Below are positions 7,520-18,247 of a stretch of DNA of 64,000 nucleotides, one piece after another (position 1 is the stretch's first letter; every line of letters begins with the position of its first letter). The DNA is from Blastopirellula sp. J2-11 (GTDB lineage: Bacteria > Planctomycetota > Planctomycetia > Pirellulales > Pirellulaceae). The stretch covers positions 558,001-622,000 of the forward strand of contig NZ_CP097384.1 of assembly GCF_024584705.1 (NCBI RefSeq), read 5' to 3'. A program made the translations under genes and the position numbers. Under the pieces are notes generated by a model. That model did not search any database and was not told where the DNA came from. It saw only the letters and a list, made by a program, of their open reading frames with translations.

Positions 7520-10500
7520 ATGAATCCGCTATCGCTCCCCTGTTTCGGTTGGATGACATTGCTGCTGTCGCTAACGCTGCCGACGATCGCATGCGGTCAG
7601 AAAGCGGAGAATCTGTTTGACGGCAAATCGCTCGATGGCTGGGAGACTCTCACCCGCGATCAAAAATGGTGGCGCGTGCAAGACGGATTCCTTGCCGGCG
7701 GCTCACTAACTCAAATAGTCCCGCACAATACCTTTGTCGCGACAGAAAAGAGCTATCAGAATTTTGAGTTGAAATTGGCGATCCGCATTCTAGGCGGCGA
7801 AGGCTTTATTAACTCAGGGATTCAAATTCGCAGCATCCGGGCGCCGAAAGGTTCTGAGATGGTCGGCTACCAGGTCGATGCCGGCGACGGTTGGTGGGGA
7901 AAGCTCTATGACGAATCGCGTCGTAACAAGGTGATCGCCGAGGCCAAGGATCTTGCCGCCGTCAACGCGGCCATCAAGAAGGATGATTGGAATGAGTTCC
8001 GAATTGTCGCCGAAGGCCCGCGCATTCGCTCGTGGATCAACGGCGTCGCCGCACTCGACTATACCGAAGCCGAAGCCGCGATTCCTCTCGACGGCAAGAT
8101 CGGGATCCAAGTGCATGGCGGCGGTAAGGCGCTAGTGCAATTAAAAGAGATCACGCTCCAAGAGCTTCCTCCAACTCTCGACGCGCCATCTTGGAAAGAA
8201 CGCTCGACCGAATCGCCGCAGACGGGAGCCGTTCCGCTTTCTGCCGAAGCAGAGTTAGCCGGTTTTCAGGTCCCCGATGGTTTTGAGGTGGAGCTAGTCG
8301 CCTCGGAGTCAGAGGGGATCGGCAAGTTTGTAGCGTTGGCTTTTGACGCCAAGGGACGACTTTGGACGACGACAGCGCTTGAGTACCCGGTCGATGCGAA
8401 CGAAAGTCCTGAAGAGTCACGCAGCCTATTCGCCGCAGGGGGCCGAGACAAAGTGTTGGTCATCGATAGTCCCTGTTCAGAAAAACCATCGCCGCCGCGC
8501 GTCTTTGCTAAGGGGCTCGTGATGCCGCTCGGCGTGTTGCCTTACGGCGACGGCGCTTTTGTGCAATATGGTCACGATATTCGTTTCTATCGTGACCAAG
8601 ATCAGGATGGAAAAGCGGACTCGCACGAGATTGTCCTTACCGGCTTCGGAACGCAAGACTCCCATCTCTTTCCGCATCAGTTTACGCGCGTCCCCGGCGA
8701 CTGGATCTTGATGGCCCAAGGGCTGTTTAACGCATCGACCGTCCGGCGCGCCAATGACGCTGCGTTTGCAAATGGGGAGAAGCAAATCGAGTTCAAGCAT
8801 TGCAAGTTGGGGAGATTCAACGCAGCCGGTGATCGCTTTGAGGCGCTCACGCAAGGACCGAACAACATTTGGGGACTCACCGTCTCTCGCGAAGGAAAGA
8901 TTTGGATTCAAGAAGCGAATGACATCGGACATCCGGTCAGCCCGTTTGAGCCTGGCGCCTATTATCCCACCGGATCGCGCGATCTGCTGAAGTCGTACCA
9001 ACCGCTGATGCCGCCGCCATTGGGGCCGCCGCAAATGGGTGGAACCGGCCTCAGCGGTCTTACGCTCGCCGACGATCGTCAAGGTTGGCCGTCGCCTTGG
9101 GGTTTTGACGCCGATGACCCCGCGGCGCCGCGTCGCTTCTATGTCGCCAATCCGATTACTAGTCGAATTCAATTGATTGAAGCGACGTTCGACGGCGACC
9201 GCTTTACGTACAAAAAGCGGCCTGACTTTTTGGTCTCGTCCGATCCGCGCTTTCGTCCGGTCGCCATTCAGTTTGGCCCCGATGGCTCGCTCTATGTGAT
9301 TGACTGGTACAACAAGGTGATCTCGCACAATGAAGTGCCGCGCAGACATCCCGATCGGGACAAAACGCGCGGCCGGATCTGGCGAATTCGCCACAAAGAT
9401 CAACCGCGCACCATACCGGTCGACCTGACGCAGTTGACCGTCGATCAGTTGGTCGATCGCCTAGGAGATGGGAACGCGCGAATCGCGGAACTCGCTTGGC
9501 AGCAGATCATCGATCGCCAAGCGAAAGAGGTGATTCCGCGGCTATCGCAAGTCGTGATCGATCGATCGGCGTCAGCTGATCGTCGCCTGGGAGCGCTATG
9601 GGCGCTCGAAGGGTTAACGCAGGTTCCCGCTTCGATCCTTCACGAGATCGCGCGAGCCGAAAATGCCAATCTTCGCCATGAAGCGGTTCGCATCGCCGCG
9701 GCTCAGCCGCGATCCGTCAACGAATTCCTCAAGATCGCCAAGCCGCTAGTGAACGATTCGTCGCCGCACGTCCGCGCGGCGCTAGGCGACGCGTTGCGAA
9801 GATTGCCGGCCGTCGATTCCAATGCGATTGCACTGATGCTAGAGCTGGGAAAAGCGTCGACCTCTGGGGACGTATGGACCGTTTACGATCGTGAGTTTGA
9901 ACGTTTTCTGGCCCGCTGGGCGATGGAAGAAAACCGAGAAGCGGTCGCCGCGTTCTTGAGCTCTCCAGCAGGGAAAGCCCTTCCTGTCGAGAATCGCGCT
10001 TTGGCGACTTTAGCGATTGGCGGGCGAGCAGGGGCCGTCGCTCTGGCGAATCTTCTCCCCGATTTAGAACGTCCTCTCAACGCCGAGGAAATCCGTGTCT
10101 TGGTTCCTCACTTTGCGGACAAGAGCGTCGCTCAAGAATTAACCCAGGCAATTGCCAGGAAATCGTCGCGTGACGCGATGTTGCGATCGTTTCTTCGGTT
10201 GCGCACCCAGATCGATTGGCGCCCGCTTCGCCCAGCGATCGAATTGGCTGCGGCGGAGATCCTGTCGGATCCGGCGCAAACCAGCTTCGCTTTCGAGTTG
10301 ATTCAAAACTTCCAACTGAATGGCCTAACGCCCGAAGTGATGAAGATAGCAACGGATCCGCAGGTAGATGCGGGACGAAGGATCACCGCGCTTCAGACGC
10401 TCGCCGAGTTGCCTTCCCTGGATGTGGAGCCATTGATTGAGATCGCTAATGCGACCGGTCCAAACTCCAAGATTCGCGAGGCTGCGATTCGTTGTCTGGC

Positions 10501-11839
10501 TCGCAGCTCAGCACCAGCCGCCGCGGACGCGATGCTCGATTTATTGGTGGACGGTAGTTTACAAATTCGCCAGTTGATCGTCACCGAAATGTCATCTCAC
10601 CGCGAAGGAGTCGCCGCGCTGCTAGATGCCTACGACGATGGAGATTTGCAACTGAGCGATTTCAGCCCAGAAACGCTACAGCGCATGACAGCCTTAGCGC
10701 CGGCCAGTCCGATTTTGCAAGCGATCAAAGCGAATCTGGTCCGTGAGGGCCAAACGGTATTGCAGCTGGCTGGCGGAGCGAACGACTTTGTCAACGTACC
10801 GATCGATTTGCCAGGGCCGTTCACGGTTGAAACCTGGGTGAAACTTCGTCCCGATATCAGCAACGCCGATGGTATCTTGGCGGGGCCCGGAACGCTCGAC
10901 GTCAACTTCTATAACTCTACGCTGCGCGTCTGGATCGCAGGACAACGTGACGTCGCAGTCGCCGATCGAAAAATGCTGCCGGATGCATGGACTCACATCG
11001 CCGTGACTCGCGATCCGCAAGGGGTTATTCGAATCTATATCAACGGCGAACTCTCGACCGAAAGTCGACAAACGAATTCCCGACCATTCTCTGGAGTCTA
11101 TGTAGGCCGCACCACGGTCGCCGACCAGGGAACTGACGGTCAATTGGCCGAGTATCGAATCTGGAACGTGGCTCGCTCTGCGGACGAGATTCTTCTGAAC
11201 TTTGACCGCAGCTTCGACGAAGCTGCGCCCCCCGCGGGGTTGCTGCATCAGTTCCATAACGACCACTGGGGAAAACTTTCTGGAGCGGCGACCACGTTTG
11301 CGACGCTCGATTCTCCTCCGCTCCACTCTGCGGAAGAAGCCGCTCAGCTCAATGCGCTGTTTGATCGCTATCGCCAATTGGCGAATCGGCCAGGCGACCT
11401 GGAAAATGGTCAGCAAATATTTACGAAGACTTGCCTGACGTGTCATCAGTTCGGCGGCCACGGCGGTAACATCGGCCCTGCGCTCGACGGCGTCGGCCTT
11501 CGTGGAACTGAAGCGATCCTCCGCAACGTCCTCACTCCGAGCGCGGCGATCGAAGGGGGATACCGCAATTATCAAGTGGTGACGATCGCCGGACAGATCT
11601 ACGCTGGATTGCTCGTCGCCGAGGATGAAAGTGTCGTTGTGATCCGACAATTGAACGCGCCGGACCGTCGTATCGAAAAACGGAATATCCAGCGGGGCGG
11701 ATTCACGAACATTTCCGTCATGCCAGAGGGACTGCTTAACGCACTGTCCGACCAAGAGGTTTCGGATTTATTCCGCTATCTCGGTTCGCTCAAGCAAGGC
11801 GTTTCTTCCGCCAACGCTGATTCAGCAAGCGTGAAGTAG
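7520..11839 (+). CDS. Large DUF1080 / PVC dehydrogenase / HEAT / LamG / cytochrome c protein
   Basis: 1439 residues, exported. A signal peptide covers about residues 1-26. DUF1080 (3-keto-disaccharide hydrolase type, NLFDGKSLDGWETL) spans about 30-215. A PVC-type membrane-bound-dehydrogenase propeller spans about 245-625 (FQVPDGFEVELVASE; ALAFDAKGRLWTTTALEYP; FGPDGSLYVIDWYNK). HEAT-like helices run about 635-1065. A LamG/concanavalin-like domain is at about 1075-1235 (PFTVETWVKLRP). A C-terminal haem c domain has CLTCH at residues 1305-1309 and the family motif QIFTKTCLTCHQFGGHGGN. The combination suggests periplasmic binding and oxidation of a sugar, with electrons passed to the c haem. It is the last gene of the plus-strand run and shares its first two domains with the cut gene at 1-1309. 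The substrate is inferred, not shown. Confidence 0.92.
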   Translation: MNPLSLPCFGWMTLLLSLTLPTIACGQKAENLFDGKSLDGWETLTRDQKWWRVQDGFLAGGSLTQIVPHNTFVATEKSYQNFELKLAIRILGGEGFINSGIQIRSIRAPKGSEMVGYQVDAGDGWWGKLYDESRRNKVIAEAKDLAAVNAAIKKDDWNEFRIVAEGPRIRSWINGVAALDYTEAEAAIPLDGKIGIQVHGGGKALVQLKEITLQELPPTLDAPSWKERSTESPQTGAVPLSAEAELAGFQVPDGFEVELVASESEGIGKFVALAFDAKGRLWTTTALEYPVDANESPEESRSLFAAGGRDKVLVIDSPCSEKPSPPRVFAKGLVMPLGVLPYGDGAFVQYGHDIRFYRDQDQDGKADSHEIVLTGFGTQDSHLFPHQFTRVPGDWILMAQGLFNASTVRRANDAAFANGEKQIEFKHCKLGRFNAAGDRFEALTQGPNNIWGLTVSREGKIWIQEANDIGHPVSPFEPGAYYPTGSRDLLKSYQPLMPPPLGPPQMGGTGLSGLTLADDRQGWPSPWGFDADDPAAPRRFYVANPITSRIQLIEATFDGDRFTYKKRPDFLVSSDPRFRPVAIQFGPDGSLYVIDWYNKVISHNEVPRRHPDRDKTRGRIWRIRHKDQPRTIPVDLTQLTVDQLVDRLGDGNARIAELAWQQIIDRQAKEVIPRLSQVVIDRSASADRRLGALWALEGLTQVPASILHEIARAENANLRHEAVRIAAAQPRSVNEFLKIAKPLVNDSSPHVRAALGDALRRLPAVDSNAIALMLELGKASTSGDVWTVYDREFERFLARWAMEENREAVAAFLSSPAGKALPVENRALATLAIGGRAGAVALANLLPDLERPLNAEEIRVLVPHFADKSVAQELTQAIARKSSRDAMLRSFLRLRTQIDWRPLRPAIELAAAEILSDPAQTSFAFELIQNFQLNGLTPEVMKIATDPQVDAGRRITALQTLAELPSLDVEPLIEIANATGPNSKIREAAIRCLARSSAPAAADAMLDLLVDGSLQIRQLIVTEMSSHREGVAALLDAYDDGDLQLSDFSPETLQRMTALAPASPILQAIKANLVREGQTVLQLAGGANDFVNVPIDLPGPFTVETWVKLRPDISNADGILAGPGTLDVNFYNSTLRVWIAGQRDVAVADRKMLPDAWTHIAVTRDPQGVIRIYINGELSTESRQTNSRPFSGVYVGRTTVADQGTDGQLAEYRIWNVARSADEILLNFDRSFDEAAPPAGLLHQFHNDHWGKLSGAATTFATLDSPPLHSAEEAAQLNALFDRYRQLANRPGDLENGQQIFTKTCLTCHQFGGHGGNIGPALDGVGLRGTEAILRNVLTPSAAIEGGYRNYQVVTIAGQIYAGLLVAEDESVVVIRQLNAPDRRIEKRNIQRGGFTNISVMPEGLLNALSDQEVSDLFRYLGSLKQGVSSANADSASVK

Positions 11840-11918
11840 AGCGGAGCGCGTCCCTTGGCGATGGGTACATTATATCGGATAGAAAGTTCGACAACTTGGC
11901 TTGGCTCAGACCTTCACG

Positions 11919-12860
11919 TTATTCAATTGACGACTTGCGCGCTTTTTCTAAGGCCTGATGCACATCGACAGGGAGTCCGCCATCCAAGCCTACCGCGATA
12001 AACTGGAACCCTTGCTTCAGACGTTGCTGAATCTGATCGCCATTGGATAGCAGTCCGCACGGGATCCTGTTTTTTTGAGCAATGGAAGCGACTTGCGCAA
12101 TCGCAGCTTCAAAGACTGGATCTCCCTTGTCGACTCCTAGCGAAAACGCCAGATCCGACGGGCCGATAAACAGACCTCCCACACCCGGCGTTTGGGCAAT
12201 GTCTTCACAGTTCTGCACCGCTTCCACCGTTTCAATCATGACCCAGACGACCAACTCGCCTTGGGGATCAAGCGGCCACACGTCGGCTCGTTGAGCGTAT
12301 TCTTGCGGAGTCAGCCCCCAGTATCGAGCAGCATGCCGATAGCCGACCCCGCGCTTGCCTTCTGGTTGGTAGTCTTCCGCCATTCGCTTTTGTGGAAAAC
12401 GGCAAGCCTTGACGATGGCTAAAGCCTGCTCGGCCGTATCGACATGCGGCACGATTACTCCCAGCACGCCGGCATCAAGCACTTGCTTTAACAGATGATC
12501 AACAGGCTCACGTCCAGCCGCAGGGATACGCACGAAGGGGACGACGTTAGGTTGTAGATTTCCCTTCTGCAAAATTTTCCGTTTGTTAATCATGCCCAGC
12601 AGATAGTTTTCGAGTCGAGTCACATCGTAGGGACTATGCTCCATATCGATGATGACAAAATCCAATGAACTATCGGCGATCGCTGCGCCGGTACGAGCAT
12701 TGATGTTTTGCGAGAACATGCCGAATGCCGGAGTCTTCGCTTCCATCAGCTCGATAAACCGATTCAATCGCAGGGGATTCTTCGCAGCGGATTGTGCCCG
12801 TAGATTGCCGGTATTTCCCCCCAGCAATAACGCAATCACGAAGATAAGTCGGAAAGTCAT
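11919..12860 (-). CDS. HpcH/HpaI-family aldolase with a signal peptide
   Basis: 313 residues. The body is a class II pyruvate-dependent aldolase: FVIIDMEHSPYD, the metal-ligand region VWVMIETVEAVQNCEDIA and the signature GLFIGPSDLAFSLGV. Members cleave 2-keto-3-deoxy sugar acids or 4-hydroxy-2-oxo acids to pyruvate plus an aldehyde. Odd for this cytosolic family, the first ~22 residues (TFRLIFVIALLLGGNTGNLRAQS) look like a cleavable Sec signal peptide, so the enzyme may be periplasmic. It is the last gene of the minus-strand run headed by the ECF sigma gene, 48 bp after the DUF1501 gene. Exact substrate unknown. Confidence 0.88.
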   Translation of the reverse strand: MTFRLIFVIALLLGGNTGNLRAQSAAKNPLRLNRFIELMEAKTPAFGMFSQNINARTGAAIADSSLDFVIIDMEHSPYDVTRLENYLLGMINKRKILQKGNLQPNVVPFVRIPAAGREPVDHLLKQVLDAGVLGVIVPHVDTAEQALAIVKACRFPQKRMAEDYQPEGKRGVGYRHAARYWGLTPQEYAQRADVWPLDPQGELVVWVMIETVEAVQNCEDIAQTPGVGGLFIGPSDLAFSLGVDKGDPVFEAAIAQVASIAQKNRIPCGLLSNGDQIQQRLKQGFQFIAVGLDGGLPVDVHQALEKARKSSIE

Positions 12861-12908
12861 AGAGCCTTTCGAGCGGCTAGTTTTTCAAGCGGGGAGTTCT
12901 CGTCTCCG

Positions 12909-14219
12909 TCAAATCAACAGTTCCGCAATCGGATGCCCACCGTCCGTGATGGGAATAGGCCGATCTCCATCGTAGAGATTCTTCCTGTAGTCAATTTTCA
13001 GGCTGGCTAGAATCGTGGCGAACAGATCGGATACGCCCACTGGTGAAGAGATGATCTTCTCGGAAAACTCGTCCGTTTCTCCCCAGGCGCCTTGATGGTT
13101 GAGTCCTCCGCCTGCGAGTACGCAACTGAATGCGCGCTGTTGATGTCCGCGTCCGCCGCCGCTGTCGAACTCTGCTGGGCGTCCGAATTCCGTCGTGACC
13201 GCGATCAGGGTGCGGTCGAGAAGCTTTTTCTCTTCGAGGTCGAGAATCAGCGTCGAAAGGGCCACATCGAGTTCCTGAATCAATTTGTGTTGTTCGATGA
13301 TCCCTTGGTTGTGAACGTCCCAGCCGACTCCATTGAGAAAATTGAGATTGTGAGAGACTTCGACAAATCGGACGCCGCTCTCTACCAGTCGTCTGCTCAG
13401 CAGGCACCGCTGACCGAATTCGCCTCCGTATTGGATTCTTAAATCGGCTGGCTCACGTTCGAGTTCAAACACTCGGTTGAACTGAGGACCACTTAAGCGA
13501 ATGCTCTGCTCAATCGCCGCTTCGTAGTCATGTAAAGATTGGTCATCCTGGAGAGGCGCATCCTTTCGTAAGGCAGCCAACAGGGCTTGTCTTCGATTTT
13601 GGCGAGGGAGGGTGATCCCATCGGGACGCGATAGGCCGACTGGGCCTTCGCTCGTGTTCGTAAGATAGAGGTAGTTGGCGCTTGCGCCGAGAAAACCAGC
13701 GCCTCGGGCAACATTGGGATAGCCAATCAATACATAGGGAGGCGCGATGTCGCTTGCCGCGCCGCGCTCGTGCGCCACTAACGAGCCGAGGGAAGGATAG
13801 GTAACCGTACCGCTAACCGGTCGCCCGGTATGCATTCGATTGGATGCAGCCGCATGTTCGCCGACATTGTGATGCAAGGTTCGAACGGCTGTAACGCGAT
13901 CCATGACGGCGGCCACGCGAGGCAGATGCTCACAGACTTGAACCCCCGGCACGGCCGTATCAATCGCGTCGTAGTAGGAGCCTTGCTGTTTTTTGCGGAC
14001 ATCTCCCTTGCGTTTGGGATCGAACGTATCGATCTGTCCCATTCCTCCTCCTAGCCAAATCGAGATAACATGATCGGCCTTTCCAGAGAGGAGTGCGGGC
14101 TGGTCCCCCGCATGTACGATTTTCGGGATCGCTAGTCCGCAAGCGGCGGCCGCAATACCCGTAAGGCAGTCTCGACGGGAGAGAGAATGGGAAAGCGATG
14201 AGCGGATTTCGTTCTTCAT
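12909..14219 (-). CDS. DUF1501 protein with twin-arginine signal
   Basis: 436 residues from ATG 14219. A twin-arginine type signal ([21 protein letters not shown], read as SRRDCL then a hydrophobic run) leads into the alkaline-phosphatase-like DUF1501 fold: [52 protein letters not shown] and [13 protein letters not shown]1501 proteins are encoded next to DUF1549/DUF1553 cytochrome proteins throughout planctomycetes, as here (gene at 14329). The partnership is established by context but the reaction is not known. A longer start at 14345 would overlap that upstream gene. The 14219 start is preferred because the signal is then close to the N-terminus. Confidence 0.9.
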   Translation of the reverse strand: MKNEIRSSLSHSLSRRDCLTGIAAAACGLAIPKIVHAGDQPALLSGKADHVISIWLGGGMGQIDTFDPKRKGDVRKKQQGSYYDAIDTAVPGVQVCEHLPRVAAVMDRVTAVRTLHHNVGEHAAASNRMHTGRPVSGTVTYPSLGSLVAHERGAASDIAPPYVLIGYPNVARGAGFLGASANYLYLTNTSEGPVGLSRPDGITLPRQNRRQALLAALRKDAPLQDDQSLHDYEAAIEQSIRLSGPQFNRVFELEREPADLRIQYGGEFGQRCLLSRRLVESGVRFVEVSHNLNFLNGVGWDVHNQGIIEQHKLIQELDVALSTLILDLEEKKLLDRTLIAVTTEFGRPAEFDSGGGRGHQQRAFSCVLAGGGLNHQGAWGETDEFSEKIISSPVGVSDLFATILASLKIDYRKNLYDGDRPIPITDGGHPIAELLI

Positions 14220-14328
14220 GGACTTCATTTCCAAGGATAAAAAATGACTGAATGAACCCTTCTCCATCGAATCGCTGGAAGAGACCGGTTGGCGAATAAT
14301 ATCGCGATAAGCTGGGGATCGAGCACGA

Positions 14329-17300
14329 TCATGGGATCCAGACAAATTCTGGATGATTGACTAAGCTCCACACGACATCTTCATATCTTTCCCGCCATTC
14401 CGTCTGCAGACGAGGGTCTCCAGGGGGGCCTTGGCGAACGCGTTCTTCATTCTTCATTTGAATGGTGTTCGCTTCGGACTGGGCATGATTAAACCATGTG
14501 ATTTGGGGGAGTCGCGGTAACGCCGGGATGGGCTGGACTTCGCCTTCCGGAACGAGACGTTGCTCGAAATCAGAAGCCACAACCGCGACGCAATCTTCGC
14601 GTTCTTGCGGGCTCGGCGAACGGCTTAGAATCTGGAGAAATAATGATTCCACGAGTTGTTCGGCCGATTCCGCTCGCACGGCAAGATCCGCCAACGGACT
14701 ATCGCTCGATGCTCGGGTGAGGTTGGCCGTCAGGACGCTATTCGCGAGAATCCCAGGCTGGAGGACGTTGGAGTCGCTCTCCCGTTCTGCGATCGGTTCT
14801 TGTCTCGCCCCTTTCCAGCCAAAGACCTCAAGCATGTCCAACATCATGCGAGCGCGTGGGAGTGACAGGCTGGGCCGATCTCGCTCGTTCTTCAAGTCGG
14901 CCATCATCCAGGCCCTTGTCGGATTTCCCAAATTTAAGCGATAGTCCATGGTGGTGCGGCCTTCAGGATCAAACGAGAGTTCCTCGACCTCGAATGCGCT
15001 GCCGGTGGCTAGATGAAGGGAATCGACAACTTGCTCGGCCGTTAGGCGACGACGATCGGGAGCGTTAAAATATCGAGACGCGGCAGGCGCATTGGAGTTC
15101 TGGCCAATCGCGACGCGTTGATACGCATCCGACGACATGATTAGCTGCAAGATGTGCCGCGAGTCGTATCCCTGCGAGACAAACTCAGCCGCGAGCCAGT
15201 CGAGCAGTTCCGGATGACTGACTTCTTGCCCTTCCCAGTCGTGGACCGGCTCGACGAAACCGGACCCCATAAGACGCTTCCAAAGATGATTCACCACCAC
15301 GCGTGAGAAACGCCGATTCTCTGGCGAGGTGATCAATGCGGCCAGACGTTCGCGGGAATCCTCGGGGTTATGCGTCAGTTGATCGAGTTGCTGGTTATCC
15401 TTGGCGCCGGTCTGGTCTGCAAACGGCCACCCAGGCTGAATCGACTGATTCGGTTTGATAGAAACCTGAATCAAGGATTGGCGCGTCTGCTTCTCGAAGA
15501 ACGCCGCGGGAACTTGGCTCGATTTGGGAATCTTCAGTGATTTGCGTTTGAGCATCGCCCCCAACGCATACAAATCGTGTTGCGTCGAACGATGATAAGG
15601 CGAATCGTGACAGCGGGCGCATTTCAACTCGATTCCTAAAAACGCGGATGCAAGGATATGGCCTTTGGCGGCGTAGGGTGAATCGTTTTCCCCAGCTAAG
15701 GAGAACCCGGCGCTTCCTCCCTCATGAGCGCTGCCGCGCATGAGGACTAACTCTGTCACCATCCGATCGAATGGCTTGTCGTCTTGCAGGGCATCGTAGA
15801 GAAACCAGCGAAATGGCCCGGTGCTATTTAGCGTGGCGGAAATCAGAGATGGATTCTCCGCCAATAAATCTTGCCAAAAGCTTACCCAATGATCTGCAAC
15901 TCGGTCATCCGACAACATTCGGCCAATCCATTCGGACCGCTTGTCTGGATTTTCATCCAGCAGGAATTCCTGAAGCTCCTCAGTTGTCGGCGGTATGCCG
16001 ACGGTGTCAAGAAAGAGGCGACGCAAGAACGCCTCGTCACCAACACGCGTGGGAATCTCGATGTTTTTCGAATTCTTGGATTGTTGGGGCCAAACTGCGC
16101 CGTCGCGAATCCATGTTTCAATCAATGAAATTTGCTCGGCCGACAAGGGGGCGCCGGTTGGGGGCATTCGTGAAAATTCGTCATCCGATTGAATGCGATG
16201 AAGCAGTTCACTCTCGTGAGGATGTCCCGGACTCACTGATGGCAACTCCGAATCGCCTCCACGTAAAGCGTCTTCGCGTGTGTTCAGACGCAATCCTCCC
16301 TGATCTTTTTCTCCATGACAGCGAAAGCAGTTTGTGCGAAGAATCGGCAAAACTTTGCGATGAAATAGATCGGCCTGCGGAGATTCCGCTGGGCTCTTGA
16401 TGGATTGCGCTTGCTCGATTTTGGCGAAGATGAACGCGTCAACAGGGTGGATGCCCGCTCGCCCTGGAATGCTTGGAACCGCAGGGGGAGGATTTTGGTC
16501 AACCCACTTCTTCGCTCTGGCATGGCGCGCTTGCCAGAAGGGATCCTCGGATTGAGCCGCCTGGCGACGTGTCGCGGCATCCAGGTCGCGAAGGTCACGT
16601 TCGCTGCGAGCCAACGCCGGCTGCATCGCGGACTCTGTCAAAGGCAAGCGGTCTTGCCCGATTGGACGCAAGATATCAAACGAGGCGCCATCCGCGGACT
16701 GGCGTGCAAGGCAGACTTCCCCTGATTCTGTTCGAACTCCGTTCCCTCCCACGACAATCTCAAGGACCACACGACAGCACCGTTTTTGTTCCGGATCATG
16801 GGCCGCTTTTCCGGACGGCTTGACCAGATAATCGACGAACGCTTCTTTCATGTTCCCACGTCTCGGACGAACTCCCGGCAGAGGAGCCTGGGGAGGAGGA
16901 TGAATCGGATTTCGTCCCCCGTTGTAGCGCACGGTATCTGCTTTGGTGGTCGTCACCAATTGGCCGTCGATCCACAAGCGACTTAGTCCTCGCGTACGAA
17001 TCAGCAATCGCTGTTGGCCGAGCGGAAGCTCGACATCGGCTGCGATTTGCATGAGCAACGGAGCGTTCCAACTCGACCGGATTCCCCAGTCGTCGTAGCG
17101 AAGCGGAATCCGTGGCAGTAAAAAAGCGTCTCCCAGCCAGCTTAGCGTGGGTGATTGCAGCGATTCCTCTTGGCGTAACCAGCGATCGTGACGAGGAAAG
17201 TTCTCCCGCAAGGAAAACGCCACGCGGCCTGCGGGGACGCCTTCCACCTTGGGCATTCGTTCCTGCTTCGGTATGACCAGCTGCGGCCCCCCTTTACGGC

Positions 17301-18102
17301 GGAATCTCGACGCGATTTCTTCATCGCTCAATCTCTCTCGATGGATGGCCAAGCGATGGATCTGGCCATGAAAACTGACATTCGGACTCCTTCCCATCGA
17401 GGTTCCAATCCAAACATCGCCAGCGTCCACTACCGGCGGATCGGTCGTGGGGCCTGCTAGTCCCCATGCGCCATCGGTCGGAACGCCATCGATCCAGCCA
17501 AGCATCGAATCGGGATCGCCGAACTTGTAAGAAAGAGCAATGTGATGCCAACCGCTGGAGAGAGTGAATCCGATCGTGGATCGCCAGCGGTGCCACTGGG
17601 GCGCTTGGTCTCCCAGCCGCGACGTAAACAGGAAGTCGAGATGTGCGACTCCTTGCTTGTTATAAAGCCGCAGCGACCAATTTTGATTCGCCTGGTTTGA
17701 TTTTCTGGCGCCAGAACGTCCTTTGCCAATGATGTAGACCTGCTGTCCCGAGCGGATGGATTGGGGATTTACCCAAGCTTCCAGGGTGACGGTATCGCCG
17801 TTGGTGAATTGTAGATCCGAGCTTTTGCCTGCCCCGAGGGCCAACATCGAAGCTCCTTTACCATCCAAGTAGATCGCCCTGTTCTCGGAGGTAAAGTCAG
17901 GGAATTCAGGGGCCTGAGGGCCGGTCTGTTGGAACTTCACATCGCCATGGACCTCCAGTCCCTTTTGCGTCAGCGTCGTGGGAAGCTCGGGAGCCTCAAA
18001 CTCCCAGCGAGCGACCGATTCTGCTTGAACCACTCCTAAGGAAGTTGTCCAGATGATGCTGATTGCAAAAACCAGACTCGAAATCATGGAGACGGAATTC
18101 AT
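14329..18102 (-). CDS. DUF1549/DUF1553 planctomycete cytochrome c protein with LamG domain
   Basis: 1257 residues from ATG 18102, which has AAAGGAG just upstream. An ATG at 18213 would add 37 unlikely residues. The signal peptide ends near VVQAES. A LamG-like domain (about 25-270; [12 protein letters not shown] and [12 protein letters not shown]) is followed by a PA14-like or linker region. A planctomycete cytochrome C domain has CFRCH near residue 592 and a downstream [13 protein letters not shown]1549 (about 690-900) includes a second CARCH near residue 824. DUF1553 covers about 915-1215 ([40 protein letters not shown]). Predicted periplasmic electron-transfer enzyme. Similar proteins accompany DUF1501 genes, and the substrate is unknown. 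Confidence 0.92.
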   Translation of the reverse strand: MNSVSMISSLVFAISIIWTTSLGVVQAESVARWEFEAPELPTTLTQKGLEVHGDVKFQQTGPQAPEFPDFTSENRAIYLDGKGASMLALGAGKSSDLQFTNGDTVTLEAWVNPQSIRSGQQVYIIGKGRSGARKSNQANQNWSLRLYNKQGVAHLDFLFTSRLGDQAPQWHRWRSTIGFTLSSGWHHIALSYKFGDPDSMLGWIDGVPTDGAWGLAGPTTDPPVVDAGDVWIGTSMGRSPNVSFHGQIHRLAIHRERLSDEEIASRFRRKGGPQLVIPKQERMPKVEGVPAGRVAFSLRENFPRHDRWLRQEESLQSPTLSWLGDAFLLPRIPLRYDDWGIRSSWNAPLLMQIAADVELPLGQQRLLIRTRGLSRLWIDGQLVTTTKADTVRYNGGRNPIHPPPQAPLPGVRPRRGNMKEAFVDYLVKPSGKAAHDPEQKRCCRVVLEIVVGGNGVRTESGEVCLARQSADGASFDILRPIGQDRLPLTESAMQPALARSERDLRDLDAATRRQAAQSEDPFWQARHARAKKWVDQNPPPAVPSIPGRAGIHPVDAFIFAKIEQAQSIKSPAESPQADLFHRKVLPILRTNCFRCHGEKDQGGLRLNTREDALRGGDSELPSVSPGHPHESELLHRIQSDDEFSRMPPTGAPLSAEQISLIETWIRDGAVWPQQSKNSKNIEIPTRVGDEAFLRRLFLDTVGIPPTTEELQEFLLDENPDKRSEWIGRMLSDDRVADHWVSFWQDLLAENPSLISATLNSTGPFRWFLYDALQDDKPFDRMVTELVLMRGSAHEGGSAGFSLAGENDSPYAAKGHILASAFLGIELKCARCHDSPYHRSTQHDLYALGAMLKRKSLKIPKSSQVPAAFFEKQTRQSLIQVSIKPNQSIQPGWPFADQTGAKDNQQLDQLTHNPEDSRERLAALITSPENRRFSRVVVNHLWKRLMGSGFVEPVHDWEGQEVSHPELLDWLAAEFVSQGYDSRHILQLIMSSDAYQRVAIGQNSNAPAASRYFNAPDRRRLTAEQVVDSLHLATGSAFEVEELSFDPEGRTTMDYRLNLGNPTRAWMMADLKNERDRPSLSLPRARMMLDMLEVFGWKGARQEPIAERESDSNVLQPGILANSVLTANLTRASSDSPLADLAVRAESAEQLVESLFLQILSRSPSPQEREDCVAVVASDFEQRLVPEGEVQPIPALPRLPQITWFNHAQSEANTIQMKNEERVRQGPPGDPRLQTEWRERYEDVVWSLVNHPEFVWIP

Positions 18103-18247
18103 GACTCTCCTTTGAGGCCGTCGAATCGCTGACAACAAGTCGCAACTGTTCGTTACGCGTGTCAGAGCGCATTCAGCATTTGAGTATCGAAGCGAGAAAT
18201 AACTGCAGGGCACGGCGCAACCGCGCCTGGTTTCAGCGATTACCGAG

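Noticed and set aside
8477-9403. Long minus-strand frame inside the 1439-residue gene
   Set aside because: Shadow of a strongly supported gene on the plus strand.
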